From Alkaliphilus peptidifermentans DSM 18978 (GTDB lineage: Bacteria; Bacillota; Clostridia; Peptostreptococcales; Natronincolaceae), in contig NZ_FMUS01000015.1 of NCBI RefSeq assembly GCF_900101495.1, forward strand, positions 1 to 64,000: a DNA stretch of 64,000 nucleotides. The letters run 5' to 3'. Below are positions 45,071-53,340 of the stretch, in pieces. The translations under genes and the position numbers were made by a program. Every line of letters starts with the position of its first letter. The first letter of the stretch is position 1. The notes under the pieces were generated by a model. That model saw nothing but the letters and a program-made list of their open reading frames with translations. It was not told the DNA's origin and made no database searches.

Positions 45071-45147
45071 GGTTTACACTTTTATAATGCTACAAGCCTC
45101 TCTCTAATCACTCATACGATTACTCCCTGAGCAAGGGAGTGTAAACT
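45071..45147. repeat. Long-range palindrome with an inner hairpin
   Basis: Outer arms GTTTACACT (45072-45080) and AGTGTAAAC (45138-45146) enclose about 57 bases. They include a strong ACTCCC / GGGAGT hairpin that shares three bases with one outer arm, and a weaker AATC / GATT hairpin. It lies upstream of the hypB promoter and beyond the preceding gene's terminator, so it belongs to neither transcript. Confidence 0.5.
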
Positions 45148-45164
45148 ATACTTTAAAACAAAAA

Positions 45165-45200
45165 AGTTGCTTGGAATGATTTAGAACCATCCATGCAACC
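45165..45200 (-). terminator. Terminator of the FAD oxidoreductase gene
   Basis: GGTTGCATGGA / TTCCAAGCAACT imperfect stem followed on the minus strand by TTTTTTGTTTTAAAG. Confidence 0.85.
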
Positions 45201-45209
45201 TGTGTTTTT

Positions 45210-46460
45210 CTAAAAATATTTATTTATCAAGTAGTTAGAATATCGAATGCAATTTTCCATTGATACGGTGCTCATGATTTCACCTGCTAAGAAAATGTTA
45301 TTTTTGCCTTGCATCATTTCCATTTTATCATAGAATCCTTTTTGCAATACATGGGTATCAACATATGGACCCTGCTTCCAGCTTTTATAGCGATGTAATT
45401 TTAGATTTTGAATACCCAATTTTAGCAAATCTTTCTCTAGTACCATTAAGGATTCTGCCTTTGATAGCTTAGGATGATTGTAGGCATAAGTTGTTAACAG
45501 ACCTTCTTCACTGATTGAATCCCAGCGGGAATTCCATATGATAAGGTGTCCCTTATTATTATTTGATAAATTTTCTAGTACGCAGCCACAGCCTTTTGGT
45601 ATTTTTTCACCAGTAAATGCATATACAGTATAATCTTGATATCTGATACATCTAAGAAAATCTTTCATCTCATCATCATCAAAAATATCTGCAAATTCAT
45701 CAAGAGGAGCTGTAATGACAACACGATGAAATTCAAGGGCCTCAAACTCTGTATGAAGATATAACGTATCACGTTCTGATAGAGCAATTCTTTCTACTTT
45801 TTGTCCCAGTTTAATATTTTCCACTGTCTGACTTAAACTCTCAATTAGAGAAGAAACCCCAGCCTTCCATGTGAAAAGCTCTGGTACTTCTAAAAAAGAC
45901 ATTACTGTATCGTAATTCAAAATACGTAAAACATATAGAGCAGGAACTTGATTGATATCTCCCAGTCCGTAGCTGGAAAAATGATGCATATAAATGCTTT
46001 TTAAAACACTAAATTGATGGATATCACACCACTTTGAGAATGGTAACATTAAAGATGTCTCAAGATGATGAATATTAACCCTTTCTAATGATTTATACTC
46101 CTCCAAAACATCAGGCAGACGATCGACTTCTTTAAGAAAATCACCCAATGTCTCCTTGGGAATTTGCATAATTTTATTGCCGTTAATATCATAATTTACT
46201 CGGGACAAACTTGGACCATCAATTTTTATATTAAATTCCTTCATAAGACTTTGCAGTTGCTTCTGAACAGGCAAACCAAAAATAGCTCCCAATTCATAAG
46301 ATTTTTCCTTATACCATATAGTATGCAGCTTACCACCTAGCCTATTGTCTCTTTCAAAAACAGTAACATTTCTATATCCTTTTTTTTGTAAACCTGCTGC
46401 TATTACAAGGCCAGAAAGTCCACCACCTATCACCGCAACCTTACAATCTATTTTATTCAT
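45210..46460 (-). CDS. FAD-dependent amine-oxidase/protoporphyrinogen-oxidase-like protein
   Basis: 416 residues. N-terminal dinucleotide-binding motif VIGGGLSGLVIAAGLQKKGY followed by FERDNRLGGKLHT, and a C-terminal FAD motif NIFLAGEIMSTVSMENCIRY. The middle is the amine-oxidase substrate domain. Substrate unknown; the family includes flavin desaturases and phytoene- or porphyrinogen-type oxidases. I chose the ATG at 46460, 1 base after the stop of the transposase-like gene and with no strong ribosome binding site of its own, so translation is probably coupled to that gene. Confidence 0.85.
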   Translation of the reverse strand: MNKIDCKVAVIGGGLSGLVIAAGLQKKGYRNVTVFERDNRLGGKLHTIWYKEKSYELGAIFGLPVQKQLQSLMKEFNIKIDGPSLSRVNYDINGNKIMQIPKETLGDFLKEVDRLPDVLEEYKSLERVNIHHLETSLMLPFSKWCDIHQFSVLKSIYMHHFSSYGLGDINQVPALYVLRILNYDTVMSFLEVPELFTWKAGVSSLIESLSQTVENIKLGQKVERIALSERDTLYLHTEFEALEFHRVVITAPLDEFADIFDDDEMKDFLRCIRYQDYTVYAFTGEKIPKGCGCVLENLSNNNKGHLIIWNSRWDSISEEGLLTTYAYNHPKLSKAESLMVLEKDLLKLGIQNLKLHRYKSWKQGPYVDTHVLQKGFYDKMEMMQGKNNIFLAGEIMSTVSMENCIRYSNYLINKYF

Positions 46461-46461
46461 T

Positions 46462-47520
46462 TTAATCAACTCGTTTCGTTTGATTAAGCAGGGCTAAAAT
46501 CCATAGGGGTAAAGTATCGAAATCCACATTATTTTCAGCCGCCCTTTCAAGTATAACCTCTGCTGGTGTTTTTCCATAATTACTACCACTTGATATGGTT
46601 CTAGAAAAGTTGTAATGTCTCAGAAATTTATGAAATGCCCTTTCAATCTTAACAAAGGAATCAATACTTTTATCAGCTCCAATTTTGCTATAAAACTCTT
46701 TGACCAAATACTCATTAAATTCATCCATTGCATTCATTAGGGTACTTTTTTCATTTTCAATAAAGCAGTGTTTGATATTTAAATTCTCAGTAACTTCTTT
46801 ATACTTATTCCCTTTAATAAAGTAAGGTATAAACTCCTTCGTTTTTTTAGTGATTAAATTATCAATTTTTAAGTTGAATGTCTTTAACAGGTACACGATT
46901 TTCAGCTGAAAAAAATACCATACATCTATATCTTGCTTTTTATTATACAGTTTTACAACCCCTAATTTGGAATAAACATCATAAAAGCTATATTGATATA
47001 TTTTGCCAATCCCATCGAATCTCCCTATAAAATCAATACGCTGTATTATAAAATCACCTGGGTAAGCTGCTTCTTTATGTTCATTGATGGGGGGCATCAA
47101 CTGTTTCTTATTCTGCTTTCCATTTATATGTAGTTTTTTGTTTTTTGAATATATCACTCGTTGAGCTTTTCTTGATAAATTATGCCGTTTTAAAACATTG
47201 TATATTCCAGATTCTCCAATACTAAGTCCTTCCGATTTCAGTTCATAGTAAATTCTTTTTGGACCATCGGCAGGGCAGCTCTCAACATATGCTAAAATTT
47301 CATGCTCAACGGATTTGCTAACTTTATTAGGCATTTTAGGCTTTTGAGGCTCTTTGTTTTTCAATCCAGTCATGCCATACTTCTGATAAGCTCTGTACCA
47401 GTTATAAAATGTAGTCCTGGAGATACTAAACAATTTACACGTGTGGGAAACATTATTTTCTTTCAAAGCGTGTTTTAAAATCATATATTTGCTATGGGCA
47501 TTAAACCCTTCTGATTTCAT
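46462..47520 (-). CDS. Transposase-derived HTH / integrase-core-like protein, catalytically degraded
   Basis: 352 residues. The N-terminal part is a pair of HTH domains (NVSHTCKLFSISRTTFYNWY and LSIGESGIYNVLKRHNLSRK) as in IS481/IS3-type transposases. The rest is a retroviral-integrase-like core: QRIDFIGRFDGIG carries the first Asp, LKIDNLITKKTKEF takes the place of the usual DNG-EF, and MNAMDEFNEYLVKEF takes the place of NG-VERFN, so the catalytic Glu appears replaced by Asp. No terminal inverted repeats flank it. The next gene starts 1 bp after its stop. The likely story is a domesticated DNA-binding protein. Confidence 0.75.
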   Translation of the reverse strand: MKSEGFNAHSKYMILKHALKENNVSHTCKLFSISRTTFYNWYRAYQKYGMTGLKNKEPQKPKMPNKVSKSVEHEILAYVESCPADGPKRIYYELKSEGLSIGESGIYNVLKRHNLSRKAQRVIYSKNKKLHINGKQNKKQLMPPINEHKEAAYPGDFIIQRIDFIGRFDGIGKIYQYSFYDVYSKLGVVKLYNKKQDIDVWYFFQLKIVYLLKTFNLKIDNLITKKTKEFIPYFIKGNKYKEVTENLNIKHCFIENEKSTLMNAMDEFNEYLVKEFYSKIGADKSIDSFVKIERAFHKFLRHYNFSRTISSGSNYGKTPAEVILERAAENNVDFDTLPLWILALLNQTKRVD

Positions 47521-47749
47521 ATTGGTCCCCCTTATACTGACCAGCAATTAACTAGTGCATCTGGTATAATAATTCCTCGTCATATAGATAACATCTCAGT
47601 TAAGTCAGTAATTACGAAGAATATTGTTTGAGACATCTATATTTTATCCTTTATTATTACATACTTCCATAGGTTTTCGATATTTTTTTAAAATTATGTT
47701 AGATTCTTATTTATCCAACAGCTGATTTAAATATAGTTAGTGAGCTAAG

Positions 47750-47908
47750 GTGAGGTTGTTGAAAAAGTCAACAATATCCATACTGTTCAAAATTCTTCAG
47801 ATTCAAGGCGCAAGAAAACCCAGCGACTACAGCGTATACATAATACGTAAAGGTGCTGGGTTTTTGCAACAACGAAGAAGATGGAGGATTTTCAACAGTC
47901 TGACCTCA
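47750..47908. repeat. MITE-like / dispersed repeat element
   Basis: About 160 bp bounded by TGAGGTTGTTGAAAAAGTC on the left and the inverse TTTTCAACAGTCTGACCTCA on the right. An internal stem AAACCCAGC / GCTGGGTTT flanks GTATACATAATAC. The layout (TTGTTGAAAAAGTC, AAGGCGCAAGAAAACCC, then TTTTCAACAGTCTG) is that of small dispersed repeats found in many anaerobes. It carries no gene. Confidence 0.6.
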
Positions 47909-47925
47909 GAAATAATTCTGAGGTC
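47898..47925. repeat. Perfect hairpin at the right edge of the repeat element
   Basis: TGACCTCAGAA / TTCTGAGGTCA with a 4-base loop. It follows the Copper-amine-oxidase-like gene by about 17 bp on the minus strand, but without a T-run, so its role as a terminator is doubtful. Confidence 0.5.
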
Positions 47926-47941
47926 ATATTGATTGTATACC

Positions 47942-48355
47942 TTATTTTACTATCATAATCTCTCTAGTCTCCGGATCATACTCCACTGTAGCACCCAAGG
48001 CTTCACAAATAAAACGTAATGGTGCATAGGTGCGTCCTGGAGGCAAGATAACTGCCTCGCAATCAATCATGATGACTTCTCCATTTACCAGTACCTCCTT
48101 TGAGCCAATAGTCAGAAGGATTTCTTTTTCTCCATCCTTGATTAAAACCTGCCTTGTTTCTGGTAGCCAGATTACCTCTGCTCCTAAGGCTTCGCTGATG
48201 AATCTGATGGGTACCAATGTCCTGTTGGAGGCTCCATCAATAAAGGGTATTGCATCCAACAAATGGGTTTTTCCATCTATTTTTATTTCATTTTTTCCTA
48301 GAGCCACGGGGACGTTTTGTTTGCCACCAAAGTCAAAAATACTTGATAGTGGCAT
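47942..48355 (-). CDS. Copper-amine-oxidase-N-like stalk domain protein, no signal peptide
   Basis: 137 residues made of two stalk (Cu_amine_oxidN1-like) repeats: SNRTLVPIRFISEALGAEV and GRTYAPLRFICEALGATV, each followed by a beta turn and VLIKDG- or IMIVK-type strand. In other proteins these sit next to a signal peptide and a catalytic domain at the cell surface. Here there is an in-frame stop two codons upstream, no signal peptide and no clear ribosome binding site. It is probably a fragment of a larger surface protein, cut near a dispersed repeat. Confidence 0.6.
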   Translation of the reverse strand: MPLSSIFDFGGKQNVPVALGKNEIKIDGKTHLLDAIPFIDGASNRTLVPIRFISEALGAEVIWLPETRQVLIKDGEKEILLTIGSKEVLVNGEVIMIDCEAVILPPGRTYAPLRFICEALGATVEYDPETREIMIVK

Positions 48356-48378
48356 TTTTTAAATAATACTTTAAACTT

Positions 48379-48510
48379 TTACTCAGATCTTTTGTTTATT
48401 TTATTCTCTAAATCTTGAACTCTCTTTTCTAATTTATTCACTTTAGATTGAAAATCAAAATAGAAGTATACAACTAAAACAAGTAGTCCAGAACCAATCA
48501 CTTCCACCAT
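48379..48510 (-). CDS. Small membrane-anchored coiled-coil protein (43 residues)
   Basis: ATG at 48510 with AAAGGAGGT upstream. One hydrophobic segment (VIGSGLLVLVVYFYF) is followed by a charged heptad-like helix (VNKLEKRVQDLENKINK). The good ribosome binding site and clear membrane-anchor-plus-coiled-coil plan support a real small gene. Function unknown. Confidence 0.65.
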   Translation of the reverse strand: MVEVIGSGLLVLVVYFYFDFQSKVNKLEKRVQDLENKINKRSE

Positions 48511-48591
48511 AGCTTTACCTCCTTTACAAGTACATAAATAGGTTTCATACTATAATGTAACAAGTGAATATTTCGCATATCTATTTTCGTG

Positions 48592-49908
48592 TTATTCTCT
48601 GTAGGTTTTATTTTTACTACAATACTCTATAAATTCCTCAATAAGGATAGTTTTCCCAGTAATTCGAGCTTCTTCTAATGCCAATGCTACAACATGACTG
48701 TGGACTGATTGTGATATAGGAGTAATGCTCTCCTTTTTAGCCCGATAGCTTTCAAACGCAGATTTAACAAAAAGACGGTCAGCGCCTCCATGTCCGAAAT
48801 ACTTTGAAACATCCCATGGCTTGTATAACCTAATTCTTTTGATGATTTTGCGGTCAAGATGAAGAATGTGTTTGAGAAAACCTTTGATTAGAGGTTGCAG
48901 ATCAAAAGTGGAGACTTCAATCTTTCTTTCGTCGGCTATGATTTCCCCGTATTCACACATTACCTTAATGAATCGATGCATTTTTCTAGTGAAGGCATTT
49001 AAATTGAAGGTAGCACATACTCCGTTTTCAAATTCCAAAATAGATGATTGATGATCGACCACATTATGATCCATTGTATAGATGCATCGACCGTAATCAG
49101 TGGATCTCAGACCTTCTCTAACAGCTTTTCTTGTATATTTATTTTTTGTGAACAAGGGATAAAAACCACCAAAGGAGGTATACATTCTTTCCCCTTCATA
49201 TCGGCAGTCCTTTTTCACAGCGCAGCTTTCACAACGCTCCCCGTGACCTATTGGAGCGTTTTCTGAGTGGAAATAGCTTAATGATCCAAAAGACGCAACC
49301 CGTTTGACCCTGCTACCCACAAGGTAATAAAGAAGATCAATATCATGACTGGATTTTGTCAGAACCAATGGACCACTTGTTTCCTTTTTCCTCCAGCTAC
49401 CTCTTGCATAGCTGTGGGCATAATGATAATGCCCAATGTTCTCATGGTGTGAGATAGTTATTATTTTTCCAAGCTTTCCTTCATCCACTATCTTTTTTAT
49501 CATCTGCCACATCTTATGATATCTAAGCACATGACATACAATAACAGTTCTCCCAAGTTTATTAGATAGTTCCTCCAACTCAAGCAATTCTTTTACATCC
49601 AAAGCAACAGGTTTCTCCAAAATAAGGTCATATCCTTTATTCAGGGCCTTTTTTGCCAATTCATAATGCGTTGTATCCTGTGTTGCTATTATCAAGAGAT
49701 CGCTCTGTTTAGGCCTTAAGAAGAACTCATCTGTAGACTTATAAAGAGATTCATTTGAAACTCCGAAACGCTTTTGAAATTGGGAAAGTCGTTCTGGATC
49801 CTCATCTATACAACACAGAAACTTTACATCATCAAATTCTTGCTGTGCTATGGTAGCGTAAGTATCTAGGCCTCTATTTCCTGCTCCTAAAAGCGATACT
49901 GTTATCAT
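48592..49908 (-). CDS. Gfo/Idh/MocA-family oxidoreductase
   Basis: 438 residues. N-terminal Rossmann fold (SLLGAGNRGLDTYA, then DLLIIATQDTTHYELAKKAL) and LILEKPVALDVKEL with the EKP catalytic Lys. The C-terminal domain has SHDIDLLYYLVG. A Cys cluster (CESCAVKKDC) in the middle is seen in a subset of this family. It would use NAD(P) on a sugar or inositol derivative; substrate unknown. Monocistronic, no sugar genes nearby. Confidence 0.92.
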   Translation of the reverse strand: MITVSLLGAGNRGLDTYATIAQQEFDDVKFLCCIDEDPERLSQFQKRFGVSNESLYKSTDEFFLRPKQSDLLIIATQDTTHYELAKKALNKGYDLILEKPVALDVKELLELEELSNKLGRTVIVCHVLRYHKMWQMIKKIVDEGKLGKIITISHHENIGHYHYAHSYARGSWRKKETSGPLVLTKSSHDIDLLYYLVGSRVKRVASFGSLSYFHSENAPIGHGERCESCAVKKDCRYEGERMYTSFGGFYPLFTKNKYTRKAVREGLRSTDYGRCIYTMDHNVVDHQSSILEFENGVCATFNLNAFTRKMHRFIKVMCEYGEIIADERKIEVSTFDLQPLIKGFLKHILHLDRKIIKRIRLYKPWDVSKYFGHGGADRLFVKSAFESYRAKKESITPISQSVHSHVVALALEEARITGKTILIEEFIEYCSKNKTYRE

Positions 49909-50240
49909 TTATATACCTCCATCGACACACATCATTTTCAAGTTAAAATGACACATAAACATATCTCCTTTAAAAAAGCAGATAAAGAAATATATTAATT
50001 CCAAAGGAATTACATGAATTTACAATATTATTATATATGATTTCAATGAAAATATATAAATTTAATGATGAAATAAAGTATGCAATTAGTGCAATTGCAG
50101 TTGCTGCATTAGTGTTTTAAATTAATATAAATGAGGACTGCTTTTGTAATATTAAAAAATCATTTAAAAGCAGTCCTTATACCTAGACAAATGGAACACT
50201 TAAAAATAGAAAAGATTTTCCTCTGAGTTGATTAGAGTTA
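49909..50240. other. Gene-free interval
   Basis: No supported gene apart from a terminator hairpin at 50134-50177. A 24-codon plus-strand frame at 50046-50120 lacks a ribosome binding site. Confidence 0.4.
50134..50177 (-). terminator. Hairpin downstream of the 58-residue protein gene
   Basis: AGGACTGCTTTT / AAAAGCAGTCCT perfect 12-bp stem, 64 bp after the stop; T-tail on the minus strand is CATTTATATT (weak). Confidence 0.55.
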
Positions 50241-50417
50241 CTAATCTTGATACCCAGATAATTGTTGCTGGGCTGCGTTAAGTGAATTTATTGCTTGTTG
50301 AATCTTATTCTTGTTATCTGGTTTCTCTGCAGAACTAAGTGCTTGTTGTAATGTACTAACAGTAGTTTGTACTGATGACATACTTTGATCAACATATTGT
50401 TTTGCTTTACCTGGCAT
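50241..50417 (-). CDS. Small helical protein (58 residues)
   Basis: ATG at 50417 with GAAGGAGGTGGATAT upstream, stop TAG. The protein is Gln/Ser-rich and predicted all helical (MPGKAKQYVDQSMSSVQTT, then INSLNAAQQQLSG), without membrane segments. The strong ribosome binding site and a terminator downstream support a real gene. The pattern recalls small cytoplasmic or spore-associated helical proteins; function unknown. Confidence 0.7.
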   Translation of the reverse strand: MPGKAKQYVDQSMSSVQTTVSTLQQALSSAEKPDNKNKIQQAINSLNAAQQQLSGYQD

Positions 50418-50538
50418 ATATCCACCTCCTTCAATAATAAATTCAAGTATAGTATTTTCTAAAATTTACTTACTATACACAAATACATTCTTTATATAAC
50501 CAAGAAGAATTCTAAAATGATTATTAAATAAAATTTTG

Positions 50539-50585
50539 CGAAAAAAAACCGCTTATGAGAGGTTTTTTTCCTCTTTAAAGCGGTT
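50539..50585 (-). terminator. Terminator of pcp
   Basis: AACCGCTTtaaaGAGG / CCTC...AAGCGGTT bulged stem 67 bp after the pcp stop, followed on the minus strand by TTTTTTTTCGC. Confidence 0.8.
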
Positions 50586-50651
50586 CACAAATATGCGATA
50601 CCATAAAACATCCCAAAATCAAAAGTATATGACTTTAATCCTATGAATCAG

Positions 50652-51296
50652 TTACATTATTGTACCCATAACTTCCTTAGCTTCTTCTTTATTAACTATA
50701 ATGGCTTCAACCGCAAACTCCAATGCCTTTGCAATAGTTTCTACTGACATGCATGCAGTTCCATCTGGTTTACCAACGGCCTGTTCTATTGAGAAGGGGA
50801 CGTGGATAAAACCTACACGAATGTTCGGGTATTTTTTATGTGTCATATATAGTGTATTGTACATTATACTATTACATACATATGTACCTGCAGTATAGGA
50901 TATATTTGCAGGAATACCATGTTTTCTAATATTTTTCACCATAGCCTTTACTGGAATTGTTGCAAAGTATGCAGTTTCTCCATCTTGCTGTAATTTTTCA
51001 TCCATAGGCTGTTCACCATCATTGTCTGGGATTCTGGCTTCTGCAAGATTAATTGCAACCTTTTCTACAGTTATATTAGAACGTCCGCCTGCTTGCCCTA
51101 CGCTGAGCACAACATCTGGTTCATACTTATTAATTGCTTCTTCGACTGCTATAGTACTTTTCGAGAATACAGTGGGAATCTCAATTTTTATAATATCCCC
51201 GCCTGCTATCTTATTTGGAAGGAGTTTTACAGCTTCATAGGCAGGATTTACTTTTTCTCCTCCAAAGGGATCAAAGCCAGTTACTAGTATTTTCAT
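50652..51296 (-). CDS. pcp: Pyroglutamyl-peptidase I
   Basis: 214 residues, normal for Pcp. Starts MKILVTGFDPFGGEKVNPAYEA; catalytic Glu in VEKVAINLAEARIPDN, catalytic Cys in SYTAGTYVCNSIMY, and catalytic His in VGFIHVPF. It removes N-terminal pyroglutamate from peptides. It is the last gene of a unit with DUF969, DUF979 and an M29-like peptidase; the same grouping recurs in Firmicutes. Confidence 0.96.
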   Translation of the reverse strand: MKILVTGFDPFGGEKVNPAYEAVKLLPNKIAGGDIIKIEIPTVFSKSTIAVEEAINKYEPDVVLSVGQAGGRSNITVEKVAINLAEARIPDNDGEQPMDEKLQQDGETAYFATIPVKAMVKNIRKHGIPANISYTAGTYVCNSIMYNTLYMTHKKYPNIRVGFIHVPFSIEQAVGKPDGTACMSVETIAKALEFAVEAIIVNKEEAKEVMGTIM

Positions 51297-51373
51297 ACAT
51301 ATGCCTCCTCATTTCATCTATCTTTTACTTACATACTTCCTTATAATTAGAGTTATTTATTAAAACTAAATAA

Positions 51374-52372
51374 TTAGTATACTTCTGGTTCTGGTATTAT
51401 GATCCTTCCTTGTTGCATTATTTTTCTGTTGTCAGCATAAATATCTGGTTCTAAGCTTACCAAATCAAAGTGTCCACTTGCCTCATGTACTCCTCCAAGT
51501 GCTATGTTTCTTCCAAAACCTATGTGAAAGGTACCATAGGCAGATTCGTCCTCAATGTAACAATTGCCTTCACATTTGGAATAGGAATTTAATCCTATCC
51601 CAAATTCTGAGGCAACATACATCTGGGGGTCATTATATTTTTTAATATATTTACTTAATAAGATTCCACTTTTATTCTGCTGTATCTTCTGAATTTTTCC
51701 TTGAGAAAATGAAATCTTAATTGGTTCCTTGGGTCGTCCAATATATCCAAGGGAGCCGTCAACTACCATTATTCCTTCTGTCTTTGTTTCCTCTATTGGT
51801 ACATAAACTTCAAAGCTTGCGGATGAGTATCCATTTCCGTCTTTTACCACTCCATTGAAAAATCCTGGTGTTCGGTCTCTTTTATAGACCTTCAAATTAG
51901 TCCCAGCTTTTGTTGTAATTTGAAGCATAGATGAATTATGAATATATTTCATGATTACCTTTGCCATCATTTTGCTCTTCTTGGTGTCCATTGCTATAAA
52001 ATCATAGGATAGCATGGATTTTTGATTATTTACAGAAAGGGGAAGAGAGAGAAACATATTTCCACTTTCTATAGCCCTTTTTGTTGCCCGGGTTGTTACC
52101 AATGAATAATCTGTAGCACCAATGATAGCAGTATAGTTATCAAATATCAATTCATTTTCATCAAAAAATACACCTACTTGTATTCCTGTTTTCTCCATAA
52201 TCATCATATCTACAGAAGCTTTTCTTTTTAGAGCGTATTTTTTAAGTGCTGAAGACTCTAATATATACTTGTCACTAGTAACAATTAATAGCCTATCTCC
52301 TCGTTTAATTTTCATCCAATCCTGTATTACAATTTGTGCTCCACGCTCCAAACGCTCCAAGTAATCGTTCAT
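51374..52372 (-). CDS. M29-like aminopeptidase
   Basis: 332 residues. The C-terminal region has the metal-binding pattern of thermophilic aminopeptidase T-type enzymes: VASEFGIGLNSYSKCEGNCYIEDESAYGTFHIGFG, written here in part as SEFGIGLNSYSKCEGN, and GGVHEASGHFDLVS. The N-terminal half is the RGDRLLIVTS Rossmann-like domain of leucyl aminopeptidases. It lies 23 bp after DUF979 and 77 bp before pcp, in a peptide-related operon. Confidence 0.82.
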   Translation of the reverse strand: MNDYLERLERGAQIVIQDWMKIKRGDRLLIVTSDKYILESSALKKYALKRKASVDMMIMEKTGIQVGVFFDENELIFDNYTAIIGATDYSLVTTRATKRAIESGNMFLSLPLSVNNQKSMLSYDFIAMDTKKSKMMAKVIMKYIHNSSMLQITTKAGTNLKVYKRDRTPGFFNGVVKDGNGYSSASFEVYVPIEETKTEGIMVVDGSLGYIGRPKEPIKISFSQGKIQKIQQNKSGILLSKYIKKYNDPQMYVASEFGIGLNSYSKCEGNCYIEDESAYGTFHIGFGRNIALGGVHEASGHFDLVSLEPDIYADNRKIMQQGRIIIPEPEVY

Positions 52373-52395
52373 GCTATCCCTCTATCTATATCTTC

Positions 52396-53340
52396 TTATT
52401 TGAACATAATCATGTAAGTAATCTGGAAAGTAATCAAAATTAATGCTGGTATTACTTGATTTTTAATTACTCCCATTCTGTCCTTCATATCAAGCATGGC
52501 CACTGGAACAATATTAAAGTTTGCAGCCATAGGCGTACACAATGTTCCACAATATCCTGATGTAAGTGCAAGCATACCGATTACTACCGGATCAGCTCCA
52601 TAAGCAAGTACAAAGGGAGCACCTATACCCACAGTCATAACAGTAATGGCAGCAAAAGCATTACCCATAATCATTGTGAATAACATCATACCTAGTGCAT
52701 AGACAATTATACCTACATTAACATTCCCTTGTGGAATTATATTACCAACTATTGAAGCAATTACTTGACCAACTCCAGCTGCTGCAAATACGGCTCCAAG
52801 GCTTGCTAAAAGCATTGGCAACATACTAAGTGGTCCTACTGAAGACAATAATCGTTCGGAATCCTTTAAAAAAACCTGTGGTGTATTATTAGATGAGAAC
52901 ATCATCAACAGTATTGTGGATACTAGGATTCCTGCACCTACTCCAACCAAAGCCCCCATAGTTGTGAAAACAGCAAAGATAATTGCACAAATACCTATTG
53001 CCAATGCAGGAATAAATATTTTCATTCCAATTTTATCAAAGGCTGCTTTTGATTCTTCTTGAGTTGGTGGATTCTGCTTACCAATTTTTACTTTTTGCAT
53101 AATAGATGGTATTGTCATAGTAATGATCAATACACCATTAAACATTGGTGGAATCCATCTGCCAAATGCAATTACAATACCTAACGAGCACCAGAAAATG
53201 GCTGTTCCCATTCTAGAAGGATTTTCCTCATCCCTTCCATTTTTAACACCAGTATAAATAGTAATTAATCCAATAATTATATATATAACCTCTAATAATT
53301 TTGCTCCTATCATAATTTCTGAATTCATGAAAAATGTCAT
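52396..53340 (-). CDS. DUF979 family membrane protein
   Basis: 314 residues, about nine to ten membrane segments, with LTSGYCGTLCTPMAANFNIVP near the C-terminus, the family hallmark. DUF969 and DUF979 occur as a pair next to pcp and are thought to form a transporter (the CTPMAANF segment resembles ion-transporter re-entrant loops). It overlaps DUF969 by 4 bp (ATGA), so the pair is translationally coupled. Confidence 0.92.
   Translation of the reverse strand: MTFFMNSEIMIGAKLLEVIYIIIGLITIYTGVKNGRDEENPSRMGTAIFWCSLGIVIAFGRWIPPMFNGVLIITMTIPSIMQKVKIGKQNPPTQEESKAAFDKIGMKIFIPALAIGICAIIFAVFTTMGALVGVGAGILVSTILLMMFSSNNTPQVFLKDSERLLSSVGPLSMLPMLLASLGAVFAAAGVGQVIASIVGNIIPQGNVNVGIIVYALGMMLFTMIMGNAFAAITVMTVGIGAPFVLAYGADPVVIGMLALTSGYCGTLCTPMAANFNIVPVAMLDMKDRMGVIKNQVIPALILITFQITYMIMFK

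Noticed and set aside
45071-45147. Nickel riboswitch in the hypB leader
   Set aside because: A near-consensus promoter (TTGACA-N17-TATACT, 44989-45017) lies downstream of the palindrome, so it would not be part of the hypB transcript.
50046-50120. 24-codon plus-strand peptide with a hydrophobic tail
   Set aside because: No ribosome binding site and no supporting context.
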